Counted from the first letter of the stretch, positions 54,180-62,977 are shown. The stretch is DNA of 64,000 bases from Streptomyces sp. TN58 (GCF_001941845.1 NZ_CP018870.1:7416001-7480000), one strand, 5' to 3'. The notes: a model not told the origin generated them from the sequence alone. Made by a program: numbers and translations.

Positions 54180-54554
54180 TCAAGCGCCCATCCGATCGGC
54201 GGACCGGCCGGCGCCGCGGCCGCGCCCCAGAGCCCGACGGCCGAGGAGTACGGCGCCCAGCCCCAGCGGGACGGCCACGACGGCGCCGACCAGCCCGTTG
54301 CCGGTGCCGGGCCCGCCGCGGGCGGTGGCCAGATGCAACACCGCCAGCACCATGCCGACCACCCCCACCGCGACGGCCGCCATCGCGCCGGTGCGCGCCC
54401 CGCCGGCCCCGACCCGGCGGCCGGCACGCGCCAGGACCGACCAGCCGATGGCCACCCCGAGCGCCCCCGCTCCGAGGGCCAGGTTCGCCCCGGTACGCCC
54501 GTCCCCGACGATCCCGCCCTCGGCGGCCGCCACCAGTACGGCTGAAACGCCCAT
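54180..54554 (-). CDS. DUF6223 small membrane protein
   Basis: A 124-residue protein with three to four membrane helices (LALGAGALGVAIGWSVLA, AMAAVAVGVVGMVLAVLHLA, GLVGAVVAVPLGLGAVLLG). It matches the DUF6223 group of Streptomyces as I recall it. GAGGAG is ahead of the ATG. It is divergent from a two-component system, a common sign of a regulated target. Confidence 0.75.
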   Translation of the reverse strand: MGVSAVLVAAAEGGIVGDGRTGANLALGAGALGVAIGWSVLARAGRRVGAGGARTGAMAAVAVGVVGMVLAVLHLATARGGPGTGNGLVGAVVAVPLGLGAVLLGRRALGRGRGAGRSADRMGA

Positions 54555-54578
54555 GCCGCTCTCCTCCTTCTCCGTCGC

Positions 54579-54595
54579 CACGTCCGACCGACGTG
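54579..54595. promoter_or_regulatory. inverted repeat CACGTC-N5-GACGTG
   Basis: Located 25 bp upstream of the DUF6223 start codon in the region divergent to the two-component genes. It may bind the NarL-type regulator. Confidence 0.5.
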
Positions 54596-54782
54596 CCCTG
54601 AGAGCATGCGCCCCGGCCCTCCCGCCGGTCGTCCACCGGACGCGGTCACTTCCCGCTGCCACCCGCGCCGCACCCGCATACCGCGAACGCGGCAGACGGC
54701 ACGCGCGTACCGCACCCGCGGTAGCCGCCACCTCGTCCACAGGCCGGATCCGCCCACGACCACACCCGGCTACGGTGCCCCC

Positions 54783-55910
54783 ATGGACAAAGGGCGGTTC
54801 ACCGTCCCGGCCGGCGCCACCGACTGGGCGATCGCCGCGGGCGTGGCGGCACTGCTGCTGGGCACGGGGCTCTCCGGGCCCCACCCGGCCGGGAGCCGCG
54901 AGCTGCTCGGCTCCGCGCTGCTGGCGCTCGGCGGGCTGGCCCTGGCCGCACGCCGCCGCACGCCGCTCGCGGTACTGGCCGCCACCGGGCTGTGCGCGGC
55001 GGGATCCCTGGCATCCGGCTTCGACGTGCTCGCCGTCCCCTACCTGGTCGCCGTCTACGGCTCGGTACGCGCCGGGCACCGCCGCATCACACTGGCCGCC
55101 TCCGCGGGCCTGGTGGCCGTACTCCACCTCACCGCCCTCGTCCTCCACGACGGGCCCGCCCGCGAGGCCCTGGCACAGGCCCGGAGCACCCTTGAACTCG
55201 CCTGGCTGATCGCCGCGTTCGCCGCCGGAGAGGCGGTGCGGCAGGCCGAACGGCGCGCGGACGAAGCCGAACGCACCCGGGAGGAGACCGCCCGCCGCCG
55301 GGCCGACGAGGAGCGGCTGCGCATCGCCCGGGAACTGCACGACTCGCTCACCCACCAGATCTCGGTGATCAAGGTGCAGTCCGAGGTCGCCGTCCACGTG
55401 GCCCGGCGCCGCGGCGAGCAGGTGCCACAGGCCCTGCTCGCCATCCAGGAAGCCGGCCGGGAGGCGAGCCGGGAGCTGCGCGCGACCCTCCAGGCGCTGC
55501 GCGACGACGACACCACCCCGCCGCACGGACTCGACCACATCCCCCACCTGGTGAAACGGTTCCGGACCACCGGCCTGGAGACGACACTGACGATAGAAGG
55601 ACACCCGCACACCGTGCCGGCCGCGGTGAGCCGCACCGCCTACCGGATCGTCCAGGAGTCGCTCACCAACGTCGCCCGGCACGCCGCGGCCACCACAGCC
55701 TCGGTGCTCATCGACTACCGGCCCGGCGCTCTCACCATCCGCGTCGACGACAACGGAAAGGCCGCCGCGCAGCCCGCACCGACGCCCGGCCTCGGCCTGC
55801 TCGGCATGCGCGAACGCGTCACGGCCCTGGGCGGCCGCCTGCACACCGAACCGCGCCGCGAGGGCGGCTTCACCGTCCAGGCCGCACTCCCCACGAACGG
55901 AGCCTCGTGA
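54783..55910 (+). CDS. NarL-type sensor histidine kinase
   Basis: A 375-residue kinase with about four to five N-terminal membrane helices and almost no outside loops. The HisKA_3 phospho-His is in LRIARELHDSLTHQISVIKV, and the ATPase domain has SLTNVARHAAATTASV and LGLLGMRERVTALGGRL. It belongs to the DesK/LiaS-like type that often senses the membrane. The regulator gene overlaps its stop by 4 bp. Confidence 0.9.
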   Translation: MDKGRFTVPAGATDWAIAAGVAALLLGTGLSGPHPAGSRELLGSALLALGGLALAARRRTPLAVLAATGLCAAGSLASGFDVLAVPYLVAVYGSVRAGHRRITLAASAGLVAVLHLTALVLHDGPAREALAQARSTLELAWLIAAFAAGEAVRQAERRADEAERTREETARRRADEERLRIARELHDSLTHQISVIKVQSEVAVHVARRRGEQVPQALLAIQEAGREASRELRATLQALRDDDTTPPHGLDHIPHLVKRFRTTGLETTLTIEGHPHTVPAAVSRTAYRIVQESLTNVARHAAATTASVLIDYRPGALTIRVDDNGKAAAQPAPTPGLGLLGMRERVTALGGRLHTEPRREGGFTVQAALPTNGAS

Positions 55911-56575
55911 TCCGCGTCCTGCTCGTCGACGACCAGCCGCTCATCCGCAGCGGCTTCCGCGCACTGCTCGACCTGGAGGACGACATCGAGGTGGTGGCCG
56001 AAGCCGCCGACGGCCGGGAGGCCCTGGCACTCGTCAAGGAGCGGCTGCCCGACGTCGCGCTCATGGACGTCCAGATGCCCCTCATGGACGGCATCGAAGC
56101 GACCCGGCGCATCGCAGCCGACCCGGCCCTCGCCGACGTGCACGTCGTCATGCTCACCAACTACGGCATGGACGAGTACGTCCTGGAAGCACTGCGCGCC
56201 GGCGCCGCCGGCTTCCTGGTCAAGGACATCCTGCCGGAGGACTTCCTGCACGCCGTACGCGTCGCCGCCCGCGGTGACGCCCTGCTCGCGCCCACCATCA
56301 CCCGCAGACTCATCGACCGCTACGTCACCCAGCCACCGCCCGCCCGCACCGGCGGCGGCAGCGGGCTGAAGGAGCTGACGGACCGCGAACGCGAGGCCGT
56401 CGCCCTGGCCGCGCAGGGCCTGTCCAACGACGAGATCGCCGACCGGCTCCTCATCAGCCCCGCCACCGCCAAAACCCACGTCAACCGCGCCATGACCAAG
56501 GTCCACGCCCGCGACCGCGCCCAACTCGTGGTCCTCGCCTACGAATCCGGCCTGGTGACCCCCCGCACCCGATAG
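55907..56575 (+). CDS. NarL/LuxR-type response regulator
   Basis: A 222-residue regulator: receiver domain with the phospho-Asp in LPDVALMDVQMPLMDG and Lys in AAGFLVKDILPED, then a LuxR helix-turn-helix (LTDREREAVALAAQGLSNDE, PATAKTHVNRAMTKVHARD). GTG 55907 overlaps the kinase stop (GTGA). Probably acts on the divergent DUF6223 gene and its own operon. Confidence 0.92.
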   Translation: MIRVLLVDDQPLIRSGFRALLDLEDDIEVVAEAADGREALALVKERLPDVALMDVQMPLMDGIEATRRIAADPALADVHVVMLTNYGMDEYVLEALRAGAAGFLVKDILPEDFLHAVRVAARGDALLAPTITRRLIDRYVTQPPPARTGGGSGLKELTDREREAVALAAQGLSNDEIADRLLISPATAKTHVNRAMTKVHARDRAQLVVLAYESGLVTPRTR

Positions 56576-56675
56576 CACAGGCGAAGCACCCGGCTGCTCC
56601 CGATCACCACGTCAGCGTCGCCGCGACCGGACCCCCGTCCCGGCCGCGGCCACGCCGCTGTGAAGACCGCTCGCT

Positions 56676-58037
56676 TCAGCGGCCGTCGGCGCAGGCGGGA
56701 GCGGCGCCGATGGTGAGGGCGGCCGGGGCCGCGCAGCACCCGCCGCCGGTCTCCGCCGCGGCGGGCTCGTCGAAGAGGCCCGCGCCGCCGCACACGCCGG
56801 TCTCCGGGAGGGCGAGTTCGACGCGTTCGGCGGCTTCGTGGTCGCCGGCGAGGTGTGCGGCGACGGAGCGGACCTGCTCGTAGCCGGTCATGGCCAGGAA
56901 GGTCGGGGCGCGGCCGTAGGACTTCATGCCGACGAGGTAGAGGTCCTTCTCCGGGTGGGAGAGCTCGGCCCGGCCGTGGGGGTAGACGGTGCCGCAGGAG
57001 TGCTGGTTGGGGTCGATCAGCGGCGCGAGGGCGACCGGCGCCTGGAGGCGTTCGTCGAGTCCGAGGCGCAGCTCGTCGAGGAAGGCCAGGTCGGGGCGGA
57101 AGCCGGTCAGCACGATGACCTCGTCCACGGCGTCCAGGCGGCGTCCGTCCTCGCCGACCAGGACCAGGCGGCCGCCGGCGTCCCGCTCGAAGGCGTCGGT
57201 ACGGAATCCGGTGACCGCGTCGGCGTAGCCGCCGTCCACCGCGGCCTTCGCGGCCAGGCCGAGGGCGCCGCGGGCGGGCAGCTGGTCGGCCTCGCCGCCG
57301 CCGAAGGTGGAACCGGAGATCCCGCGGCGCAGGATCCACGTCGCGTGCGTGCCGGCCCCGTCGCCGGACTGGGCGAGGTCGGCGAGGTAGGCCAGCGCGG
57401 TGAAGGCGGAGGCGCCGGAGCCGATGACGGCGGTGCGCCTGCCCGCGTAGCGGGCCCGCACGGCGGGGTCCTTCAGGTCGGGGACGCGGTAGGTGATCCG
57501 GTCGGCGGCCGCCTTCTCGCCGAGGGCGGCGAGGCCGTCGGCGCCGGCGGGGCCGGGGGTGGACCAGGTGCCGGAGGCGTCGATGACGGCGCGGGCGAAG
57601 AGCCGCTCCTCACGGCCGTCGCCGGTTTCGGTGTGGACCACGAACGGCTGGGTGTCGCGGCCGGCGTCGACGATGCGGTCCCGGCCCGCCCGGGAGACGC
57701 CGGTGACGCGGGCGCCGTAGCGGACCCGGTCGCCGAGGGTGTCGGCGAGGGGCTGGAGGTAGCGGACGGCCCAGTCGCCGCCGGTGGGGTAGGCGGCCGG
57801 GTCGGGCTTCACCCAGCCGGCCTGCGCGAGGAGCTTCTCGGCGGCCGGGTCGACGACTTCGCCCCAGGTGGAGAACAGGCGCACGTGCGACCACTCGCGG
57901 GTCGCGGTCCCGGCGTGGGGGCCGGCTTCGAGGACGAGGAAGTCCAGGCCGCGCTCGTCGAGGTGGGCGGCGGCGGCCAGGCCGGCGGGGCCGGCCCCGA
58001 TCACGACGACGGGCAGCCCGGTGGTGGTCTCGCTCAT
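56676..58037 (-). CDS. arsO: ArsO flavin-dependent monooxygenase
   Basis: A 453-residue FAD/NADPH protein of the ArsO group found in Streptomyces arsenic islands. FAD motif VVIGAGPAGLAAAAHLDERG at residue 10. NADPH motif VIGSGASAFTALAYLADL near 200. A C-terminal tail holds cysteines (TGVCGGAG, TGGGCCAAP, PACADG) that could bind arsenite. The reaction is not firmly known. GGAGAC precedes ATG 58037. The CC-rich gene lies 71 bp upstream in the same direction. Confidence 0.87.
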   Translation of the reverse strand: MSETTTGLPVVVIGAGPAGLAAAAHLDERGLDFLVLEAGPHAGTATREWSHVRLFSTWGEVVDPAAEKLLAQAGWVKPDPAAYPTGGDWAVRYLQPLADTLGDRVRYGARVTGVSRAGRDRIVDAGRDTQPFVVHTETGDGREERLFARAVIDASGTWSTPGPAGADGLAALGEKAAADRITYRVPDLKDPAVRARYAGRRTAVIGSGASAFTALAYLADLAQSGDGAGTHATWILRRGISGSTFGGGEADQLPARGALGLAAKAAVDGGYADAVTGFRTDAFERDAGGRLVLVGEDGRRLDAVDEVIVLTGFRPDLAFLDELRLGLDERLQAPVALAPLIDPNQHSCGTVYPHGRAELSHPEKDLYLVGMKSYGRAPTFLAMTGYEQVRSVAAHLAGDHEAAERVELALPETGVCGGAGLFDEPAAAETGGGCCAAPAALTIGAAPACADGR

Positions 58038-58108
58038 GAAGTGTCTCCGATGTTCAGCGGCAGGCAGGCAGGCAGGCGGGCAGGCAGGCAGGGGAGGGGC
58101 GGGGTGGG

Positions 58109-58318
58109 TCAGCAGCAGCCGGCGCCGTCGGCGCCGGCCTCCCGCCTGGCCTGCGGGCCGCAGCAGGCGCCGGCCGCGTCCGCGTCCTCGCTGGTGCCGC
58201 AGCACGGGGAGGACACGGCGGGATCCGCCTCGGCGACGGGCCGGACGGGGACCGGGCCGCAGCAGGAAGCCGCGGTCCCGGCGCCGTCGGGGGTGGTGGG
58301 GGTGCCCTGCTCGTCCAT
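58109..58318 (-). CDS. small CC-rich protein in the arsenic island
   Basis: A 69-residue protein with four Cys-Cys pairs (SCCGPV, PCCGTS, ACCGPQ and a terminal GCC) in an acidic, disordered background. The pairs occur about every 15-19 residues. AGGAG is five bases before the ATG. First gene of a minus-strand pair with arsO and downstream of an ArsR operator. The vicinal cysteines suggest binding of trivalent arsenic (chaperone, donor to ArsO, or scavenger); this is inference. Confidence 0.75.
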   Translation of the reverse strand: MDEQGTPTTPDGAGTAASCCGPVPVRPVAEADPAVSSPCCGTSEDADAAGACCGPQARREAGADGAGCC

Positions 58319-58384
58319 GACGACTCCTGGTGTTTCGATGTCCGTCTATGTCTTACGTGATCAGCATGACGCCTGCATCGACAG

Positions 58385-58400
58385 ACGTCAACATAGACGT
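58385..58400. promoter_or_regulatory. ArsR operator before the CC-rich gene and arsO
   Basis: ACGTCAACATAGACGT, a perfect 5-bp dyad around AACATA. The core GTCAACATAGAC is identical to the one in front of arsR (59903-59914). A related minus-strand word (GACATAGACGGACAT) lies 40 bp further downstream and may be a second site. Confidence 0.75.
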
Positions 58401-58404
58401 TCAT

Positions 58405-58620
58405 CTAATTATTGGGAGAAGGTGGCGGCCCGCTGTCCGACTCGGCCCGTAGGGCCATCGGTTCGGGCGGTTCGGTGTCGTCGCCCTCGACGACTGCTGC
58501 GATCTGACGGGCGGCCTCGGCGGGTGTGAGGTGCGTGGTGTCGACGACCTCGGCCTCGGCGTGCAACCACGTGCGGGCCGCCTCGGTGTAGGCGCGAGCG
58601 GGGCGAGCGCGTCGACGGGC
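58405..58620 (-). pseudogene. C-terminal relic of a P-loop kinase-like protein
   Basis: The minus strand reads EAARTWLHAEAEVVDTTHLT and PAEAARQIAAVVEGDDTEPP, which resembles the end of small P-loop kinase/phosphotransferase proteins. The nucleotide-binding part is absent, and the upstream text to 58760 has no fold. It ends at 58405, next to the ArsR operator. Confidence 0.5.
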
Positions 58621-58764
58621 GCCCCGCTGGACTGCAGCGACGCCCGGCCGGCCGGGATCTGGGCGCACAGCGGGGGAGGCCCGCGGGATCCGGCGTCGGC
58701 GAGGCCCGCGCAGGGCCGCACCTCCCCCGGAGGGGGCGCAGTCAGCGCCGCTGCCGTCCGGGAT

Positions 58765-59505
58765 TCAAGCGATTGCCTCCTCGGTGATCCGGAGAGTCTC
58801 CTCGACCGCCGCGGCGTCGTAGGGAGCGAACCCGGAGAAGAGGACAGACTCGTTCTTTGCCGATCTGTAGTTCAGCAAGAAATCTCGGACGGTCGTGCGC
58901 AACTGAAGTGAGGCCTCTTTGCCGGCGATGAACAGAGGTGTCGGCAGGTGGTCTCTCCGGGCGATCGTACGAGTCGTTTCAGCGTAGGCCGGTTCTTTCA
59001 GCCACACGTCTTCCTGAATGAACGTCGCGTCCGCCGAACCTGCCACGACCGCCTCCACCTGCCCCTCGTAAGGCGGCGTGATGACGAGTTCACCGAAGAA
59101 CTCATCGATACGGCCTCCCAGGTCATGGACCAGCAGCATGGGCGCAAGAAAGCTCGTCGTGCAGAAGCGGTGCGCTATGGCCAGCCGCTTGCCGCGAAGA
59201 TCTCGGGCATCGGTAACCCCGCTACCCGCCGGGACGATGAGCACGCTCGGGATGCCGGTGGTGCCGTCCGCCGCGTAGACGGCGCTGGCGATCGGCTCGT
59301 ACACGGGGTCGGCGCGCAGGTGGAAATAGTTGAGTACGGGAAGATACGAGAACGTCGCCATATGCTCTTCGAGCTGCTTGGTCAGCGGAGCCATGTCGCC
59401 GTGATATCCGCAGGCGCGAATGCTGTGATCCTCAAGGAAAACGGACCATTCCGGGGAATCGACCTCCAGCCTCAGATTCGCATCGTACAAGAATGTCGCG
59501 GTCAT
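58765..59505 (-). CDS. cytosolic PhnD-like binding-fold protein
   Basis: A 246-residue protein of the phosphate/phosphonate-type periplasmic-binding fold (PhnD-like; PVYEPIASAVYAADG, GSGVTDARDLRGKRLAIAHR, GQVEAVVAGSADATFIQEDV). It has no signal peptide or lipobox and no ABC genes, so it should act inside the cell, as a sensor or an enzyme. GGGAGGATCG precedes ATG 59505. Its codons (TTT, AAA, ATA, many A/T third positions) and lower G+C differ clearly from all neighbours, which points to recent transfer. Confidence 0.8.
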   Translation of the reverse strand: MTATFLYDANLRLEVDSPEWSVFLEDHSIRACGYHGDMAPLTKQLEEHMATFSYLPVLNYFHLRADPVYEPIASAVYAADGTTGIPSVLIVPAGSGVTDARDLRGKRLAIAHRFCTTSFLAPMLLVHDLGGRIDEFFGELVITPPYEGQVEAVVAGSADATFIQEDVWLKEPAYAETTRTIARRDHLPTPLFIAGKEASLQLRTTVRDFLLNYRSAKNESVLFSGFAPYDAAAVEETLRITEEAIA

Positions 59506-59892
59506 CGATCCTCCCGTGAAGTGCGAGAGCCACCATCCAGTCTCACCCCTCGCGAAAAGGCCTGCAGGGCGTTGACGGCTCCGGCCTGCTCGCCCGGTTC
59601 CCGAGTGCAGGCCCGGCCCCGCTCGACCGCCGGCCCCGTGTCCGCGGCCCCCGGCCACGGCCGCGTACCCGCCCACCGGCAACAGTCACCTGGGTTGCGC
59701 GTGCCACGATCACGAGCGGCCGGCCGTCCTGGGGAAGGCGGTGTAGAAGCCGCGCACGTCGTTCTGTTGCCCCAGCAGGCCGCGCGGCGGGTACAGCCGG
59801 AACCGCTCAGCCGTCGGCCCGGTAGGCCACCGCATTGGCCGACGGGTGAACGGGCACCGCTGATGGCTTTCCGCCACCACCAGTACGACTGG

Positions 59893-59924
59893 TTCGACAT
59901 GTGTCAACATAGACACATGTCGAA
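59893..59924. promoter_or_regulatory. ArsR operator before arsR-arsN1
   Basis: TTCGACATGTGTC and GACACATGTCGAA are a perfect 13-bp inverted repeat around AACATA. It covers the arsR start codon at 59917 and so gives tight self-repression. Confidence 0.85.
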
Positions 59925-60285
59925 CGTGAAGGTCCTGCCGCTGCTGGATCCCGACGCCGTCGCGTGCTGCCCTCCGCTGACCGAGCGCCCCATGTCCGCG
60001 GACGAGGCCGAGGCCGCCGCGAAGATGTTCAAGGCCCTCGGCGACCCGGTCCGCCTGCGCCTGTTCTCCGCCGTCGCCTCCCACGAGGGCGGAGAGGCAT
60101 GCGTGTGCGACATCTCCGACGTCGGCGTCTCCCAGCCGACCGTCTCCCACCACCTCAAGAAGCTCAAGGAAGCCGGCCTGCTGTCCTCCGAGCGCCGCGG
60201 AACGTGGGTGTACTACCGCGTCGAGCCTGCCGTCCTCTCCGCCATGGGCGCGCTCCTGGCCGGCGCCGCGAAGGCGGCGGTGTGA
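59917..60285 (+). CDS. arsR: arsenic-type ArsR repressor
   Basis: A 122-residue ArsR repressor with an As(III)-binding motif EACVCDISD in the DNA-binding helix region and an extra AVACCPPL pair near residue 17. Helix-turn-helix: VGVSQPTVSHHLKKLKEAGL. Arsenite should release it from DNA. ATG 59917 is inside the operator; GTG 59926 is an alternative start. The arsN1 gene overlaps its stop (GTGA). Confidence 0.92.
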   Translation: MSNVKVLPLLDPDAVACCPPLTERPMSADEAEAAAKMFKALGDPVRLRLFSAVASHEGGEACVCDISDVGVSQPTVSHHLKKLKEAGLLSSERRGTWVYYRVEPAVLSAMGALLAGAAKAAV

Positions 60286-60779
60286 GCCAGGTGCGGATCG
60301 AGGCGCTGCTGCCTGAGCACGCCGATCAGGTCCTGGCGATCTACCAGGCCGGGATCGACGAGGGCAACGCCACCTTCGAGACGCGGGCGCCTGAGTGGAC
60401 GGCGTTCGACAAGGGCAGGCTGTCCCAGCACCGCTTCGCCGCCCTCGATGGCGACGGGCGGGTGCTGGGGTGGGTGGCGGCGAGCGCGGTCTCGGACCGC
60501 TGCGCGTACGCGGGCGTGGTCGAGCACTCCGTGTACGTCCACCCCGACGCCCGCGGCCGCGGCGTCGCCCGCGCCTTGCTGGACGCCCTGATCGCCTCCA
60601 CCGAAGCCGCCGGGATCTGGACCATCCAGTCCGGAATCTTCCCCGAGAACACCGCCAGCCTCGCCCTCCACCAGCGCGCCGGCTTCCGCGTCATCGGCAC
60701 CCGCGAACGCATCGGCCGCCACCACGGCACGTGGCGGGACGTGATCCTGCTGGAACGCCGCAGCACACTCGTGGAGTGA
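60282..60779 (+). CDS. arsN1: ArsN1-type N-acetyltransferase
   Basis: A 165-residue GNAT acetyltransferase close to ArsN1/phosphinothricin acetyltransferases (AIYQAGIDEGNATFETR, AYAGVVEHSVYVHPDARGRG, acetyl-CoA motif RGRGVARALLDAL, and FPENTASLALHQRAGFRVIG). ArsN1 acetylates the arsenic-containing antibiotic arsinothricin (and often phosphinothricin) and so gives resistance. It is translated together with arsR through a 4-bp overlap, so it should be arsenic-induced. Confidence 0.85.
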   Translation: MSQVRIEALLPEHADQVLAIYQAGIDEGNATFETRAPEWTAFDKGRLSQHRFAALDGDGRVLGWVAASAVSDRCAYAGVVEHSVYVHPDARGRGVARALLDALIASTEAAGIWTIQSGIFPENTASLALHQRAGFRVIGTRERIGRHHGTWRDVILLERRSTLVE

Positions 60780-61182
60780 ACGACCAGCGGACGACCCACG
60801 CGTCCTCGACAACGGCCACCGGCTGACGGGGGTAGACGCCCAAGGACGTCGAGGCCGCCGGCAGGACGGCCTCGAACACCGCACGGGCCGGACAGGCGAC
60901 GACATGGGCGCCCGCCCCCTGGTGCACCAGCGAGGGCGGCACCCCGGACATCAGCCCGGGGCTGAGCCGGCGGACGCCGGGCTGTTCGATCTGTGCAGCC
61001 TGTGCAGTCTCCGCAGCCTGCCGACCGCCGGGGCGTGCTCCGCGCCGACGGGCCAGTCGGCGGCGGCGCGCCGGAGCCGACCAACTCCGGGTCGAGTTCA
61101 CCGACATCGACTACTCCGACGTCTCCTTCTGCCCCCCGCCGGCAAGCCCGGGCCGACCGGCACCCGCACATGAGCACCCCGG
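60780..61182. other. 403-bp gap; no supported gene
   Basis: Convergent region between arsN1 and the glucanase gene. A minus-strand frame at 60800-60960 (AVFEAVLPAASTSLGVYPRQ) may be a fragment of an unrecognised protein. Nothing further can be supported. Confidence 0.35.
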
Positions 61183-62871
61183 CTAGGCGAAGGAGAACCA
61201 GTTGACGTTGACGAAGTCGGAGGACTGGCCGCTGTCGAAGGTCAGATAGACGTCGTGGGTTCCGGTGGTGCGGCGGATGTCGGCCGGGACGGTGCGCCAG
61301 GCCTGCCAGCCGCCGGTGTTGGCGACGGCGAAGCTGCCGACCGGGGTGGCCGTGGGGCTGCCGAGGCGGACCTGGACCAGGCCGCTGACTCCGCCGGCGG
61401 CCCCCGAGGCGACGCGGGCGTCGAAGCGGGTGGCGCCGGTGGAGCCGAAGGCGACGGCCGAGAACTTGAGCCAGTCGCCGTTGGACAGATGGCCGACGGC
61501 GGACCCGCCGCCGCTGTCGGAGCAGGACTCGACCTGTGCTCCGGACTGGGCACTGAACGCTTCGGCCTGGATGGTGGTGAAGGCGCCGACCCCGCCGCCC
61601 GGACCGGTGGCGGTCGGCGTCGGGGCCGGTGTGCCGCCGCCGGCCACACCGCCGACCGTGATGGTCCAGCGGCCGGGGGAGCCGGACTGCACCTTGCCCT
61701 CGAAGTCGACTCCGGCGGGGTGCACGTCGTCGTACGGGAAGGCGTACCCGAGATGGTCGGGGGTGGTGTCGTGCAGGATGCGGGAGTAGTGGTTGGTGCG
61801 CGGCCGGGTGTAGAAGGCGGCGGGATTCTCGCCGGTCGGCTGGTGGGGGTTGTCCAGCAGGGTGGTGCGGTTGAAGGCGGCGGCGAGCCGTGCGCTGAGA
61901 TTGCCCATCAGGTCGTTGCCCGTGGTGAAGGGCGCGTCGCTGCAGGAGAAGATCGAAAGGGTGGACGGCTTGGCGAAGCCGCCGACTCCGGGGAAGGCGA
62001 GGACATCGCCGTTCACCCGGCCGGTGACGGTCCCCCAGGTGAACTGGGTGTCGACACGCAGGTCGGTGGAGCGGTACTTGTTCCACACCTCGTCCACGTA
62101 GCTGTCGAAGTAACCGCGGAACAAGGCGTTGTTGCCGCGGATCGCCAGATTGGGGCTGAGTACGCGCACGTCGCGGCCGCCCGCGGTCACGATCAGCCGG
62201 CTCCAGTCGCTGCCGTCGGCGGCGGACTGGGCCCGCAGCGCGGCGGCGACCCGGGACAGTCCGTCGGCGGGCAGCCCGCGCACCGTCTGGGTGCCCTGGC
62301 CGGTCTCCAGTTGGAAGGCGATCGGCAGCGAGACCATGTCGACGAACGTGATGTTGGCGTACAACTGGTCGCTGTTGAAGGTGAATTCGCAGAAGTCGTG
62401 AGCGACGTTCGCGTTGGGGTCGGTGGGGTTGCTCACCGACGGCAGGGCCAGACCGCCGCCGCGGTTCACCAGGAAGGTCAGCTTCGCGCCGACGGAGAAG
62501 TAGATACGGCCGCTGTCCAGGCGCGGCAGCGTCACCCTCCGCGCTCCGGCGCCGGACGCGTTCAGCTCGATGGCACAGTCGACCCCGAGCGGGGTCTGGT
62601 CGTTGGCCGGAGCCGGCGGGTGGTACAGGCTGGAGCCGTTGGCCTGGATGAAGGCCCAGGCGCCGCCGGCCGCGGGGTCCCGGCCGAGCACATAGGCGTA
62701 CACCGTGTTGCTGCCGGTGGTGTTCACCAGGTCCAGGGGGAGCGTGGCGGCGGTGGTCGCGTTGGCGCCCATCTCCAGCCAGGCTGCCGCGGCGGGTACG
62801 GCCAGGGCCAGGCCCCCCGTCACGGCGAGGAGCTTTCTGCGGGACATGGTGCGTTGGTGGCGAGCCGTCAC
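61183..62871 (-). CDS. GH64 beta-1,3-glucanase with CBM6
   Basis: A 562-residue exported enzyme. The N-terminus has a Tat-type motif (MSRRKLLAVTGGLALAV). The GH64 domain (about 50-415) with a thaumatin-like fold is recognised by NTVYAYVLGRDPAAGGAWAF, DFCEFTFNSDQLYANITFVD and NHYSRILHDTTPDHLGYAF. A Pro/Thr linker leads to a CBM6-type sugar-binding domain (AFTTIQAEAFSAQSGAQVES, ending VNVNWFSF). It releases laminari-oligosaccharides from beta-1,3-glucan, such as fungal walls. GTG 62871 is the assumed start; ATG 62847 is possible. Confidence 0.88.
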   Translation of the reverse strand: MTARHQRTMSRRKLLAVTGGLALAVPAAAAWLEMGANATTAATLPLDLVNTTGSNTVYAYVLGRDPAAGGAWAFIQANGSSLYHPPAPANDQTPLGVDCAIELNASGAGARRVTLPRLDSGRIYFSVGAKLTFLVNRGGGLALPSVSNPTDPNANVAHDFCEFTFNSDQLYANITFVDMVSLPIAFQLETGQGTQTVRGLPADGLSRVAAALRAQSAADGSDWSRLIVTAGGRDVRVLSPNLAIRGNNALFRGYFDSYVDEVWNKYRSTDLRVDTQFTWGTVTGRVNGDVLAFPGVGGFAKPSTLSIFSCSDAPFTTGNDLMGNLSARLAAAFNRTTLLDNPHQPTGENPAAFYTRPRTNHYSRILHDTTPDHLGYAFPYDDVHPAGVDFEGKVQSGSPGRWTITVGGVAGGGTPAPTPTATGPGGGVGAFTTIQAEAFSAQSGAQVESCSDSGGGSAVGHLSNGDWLKFSAVAFGSTGATRFDARVASGAAGGVSGLVQVRLGSPTATPVGSFAVANTGGWQAWRTVPADIRRTTGTHDVYLTFDSGQSSDFVNVNWFSFA

Positions 62872-62977
62872 GGTGGGGGTCCGTTCTTCGTGAGGTCGGG
62901 CGGGGGAGCGGCCGGACGCAGGGGCGGGGGAGAAGGGGGGAGAAGGTGGGAGAAGGGAGCGGGGCGGGGCCGGTGGG

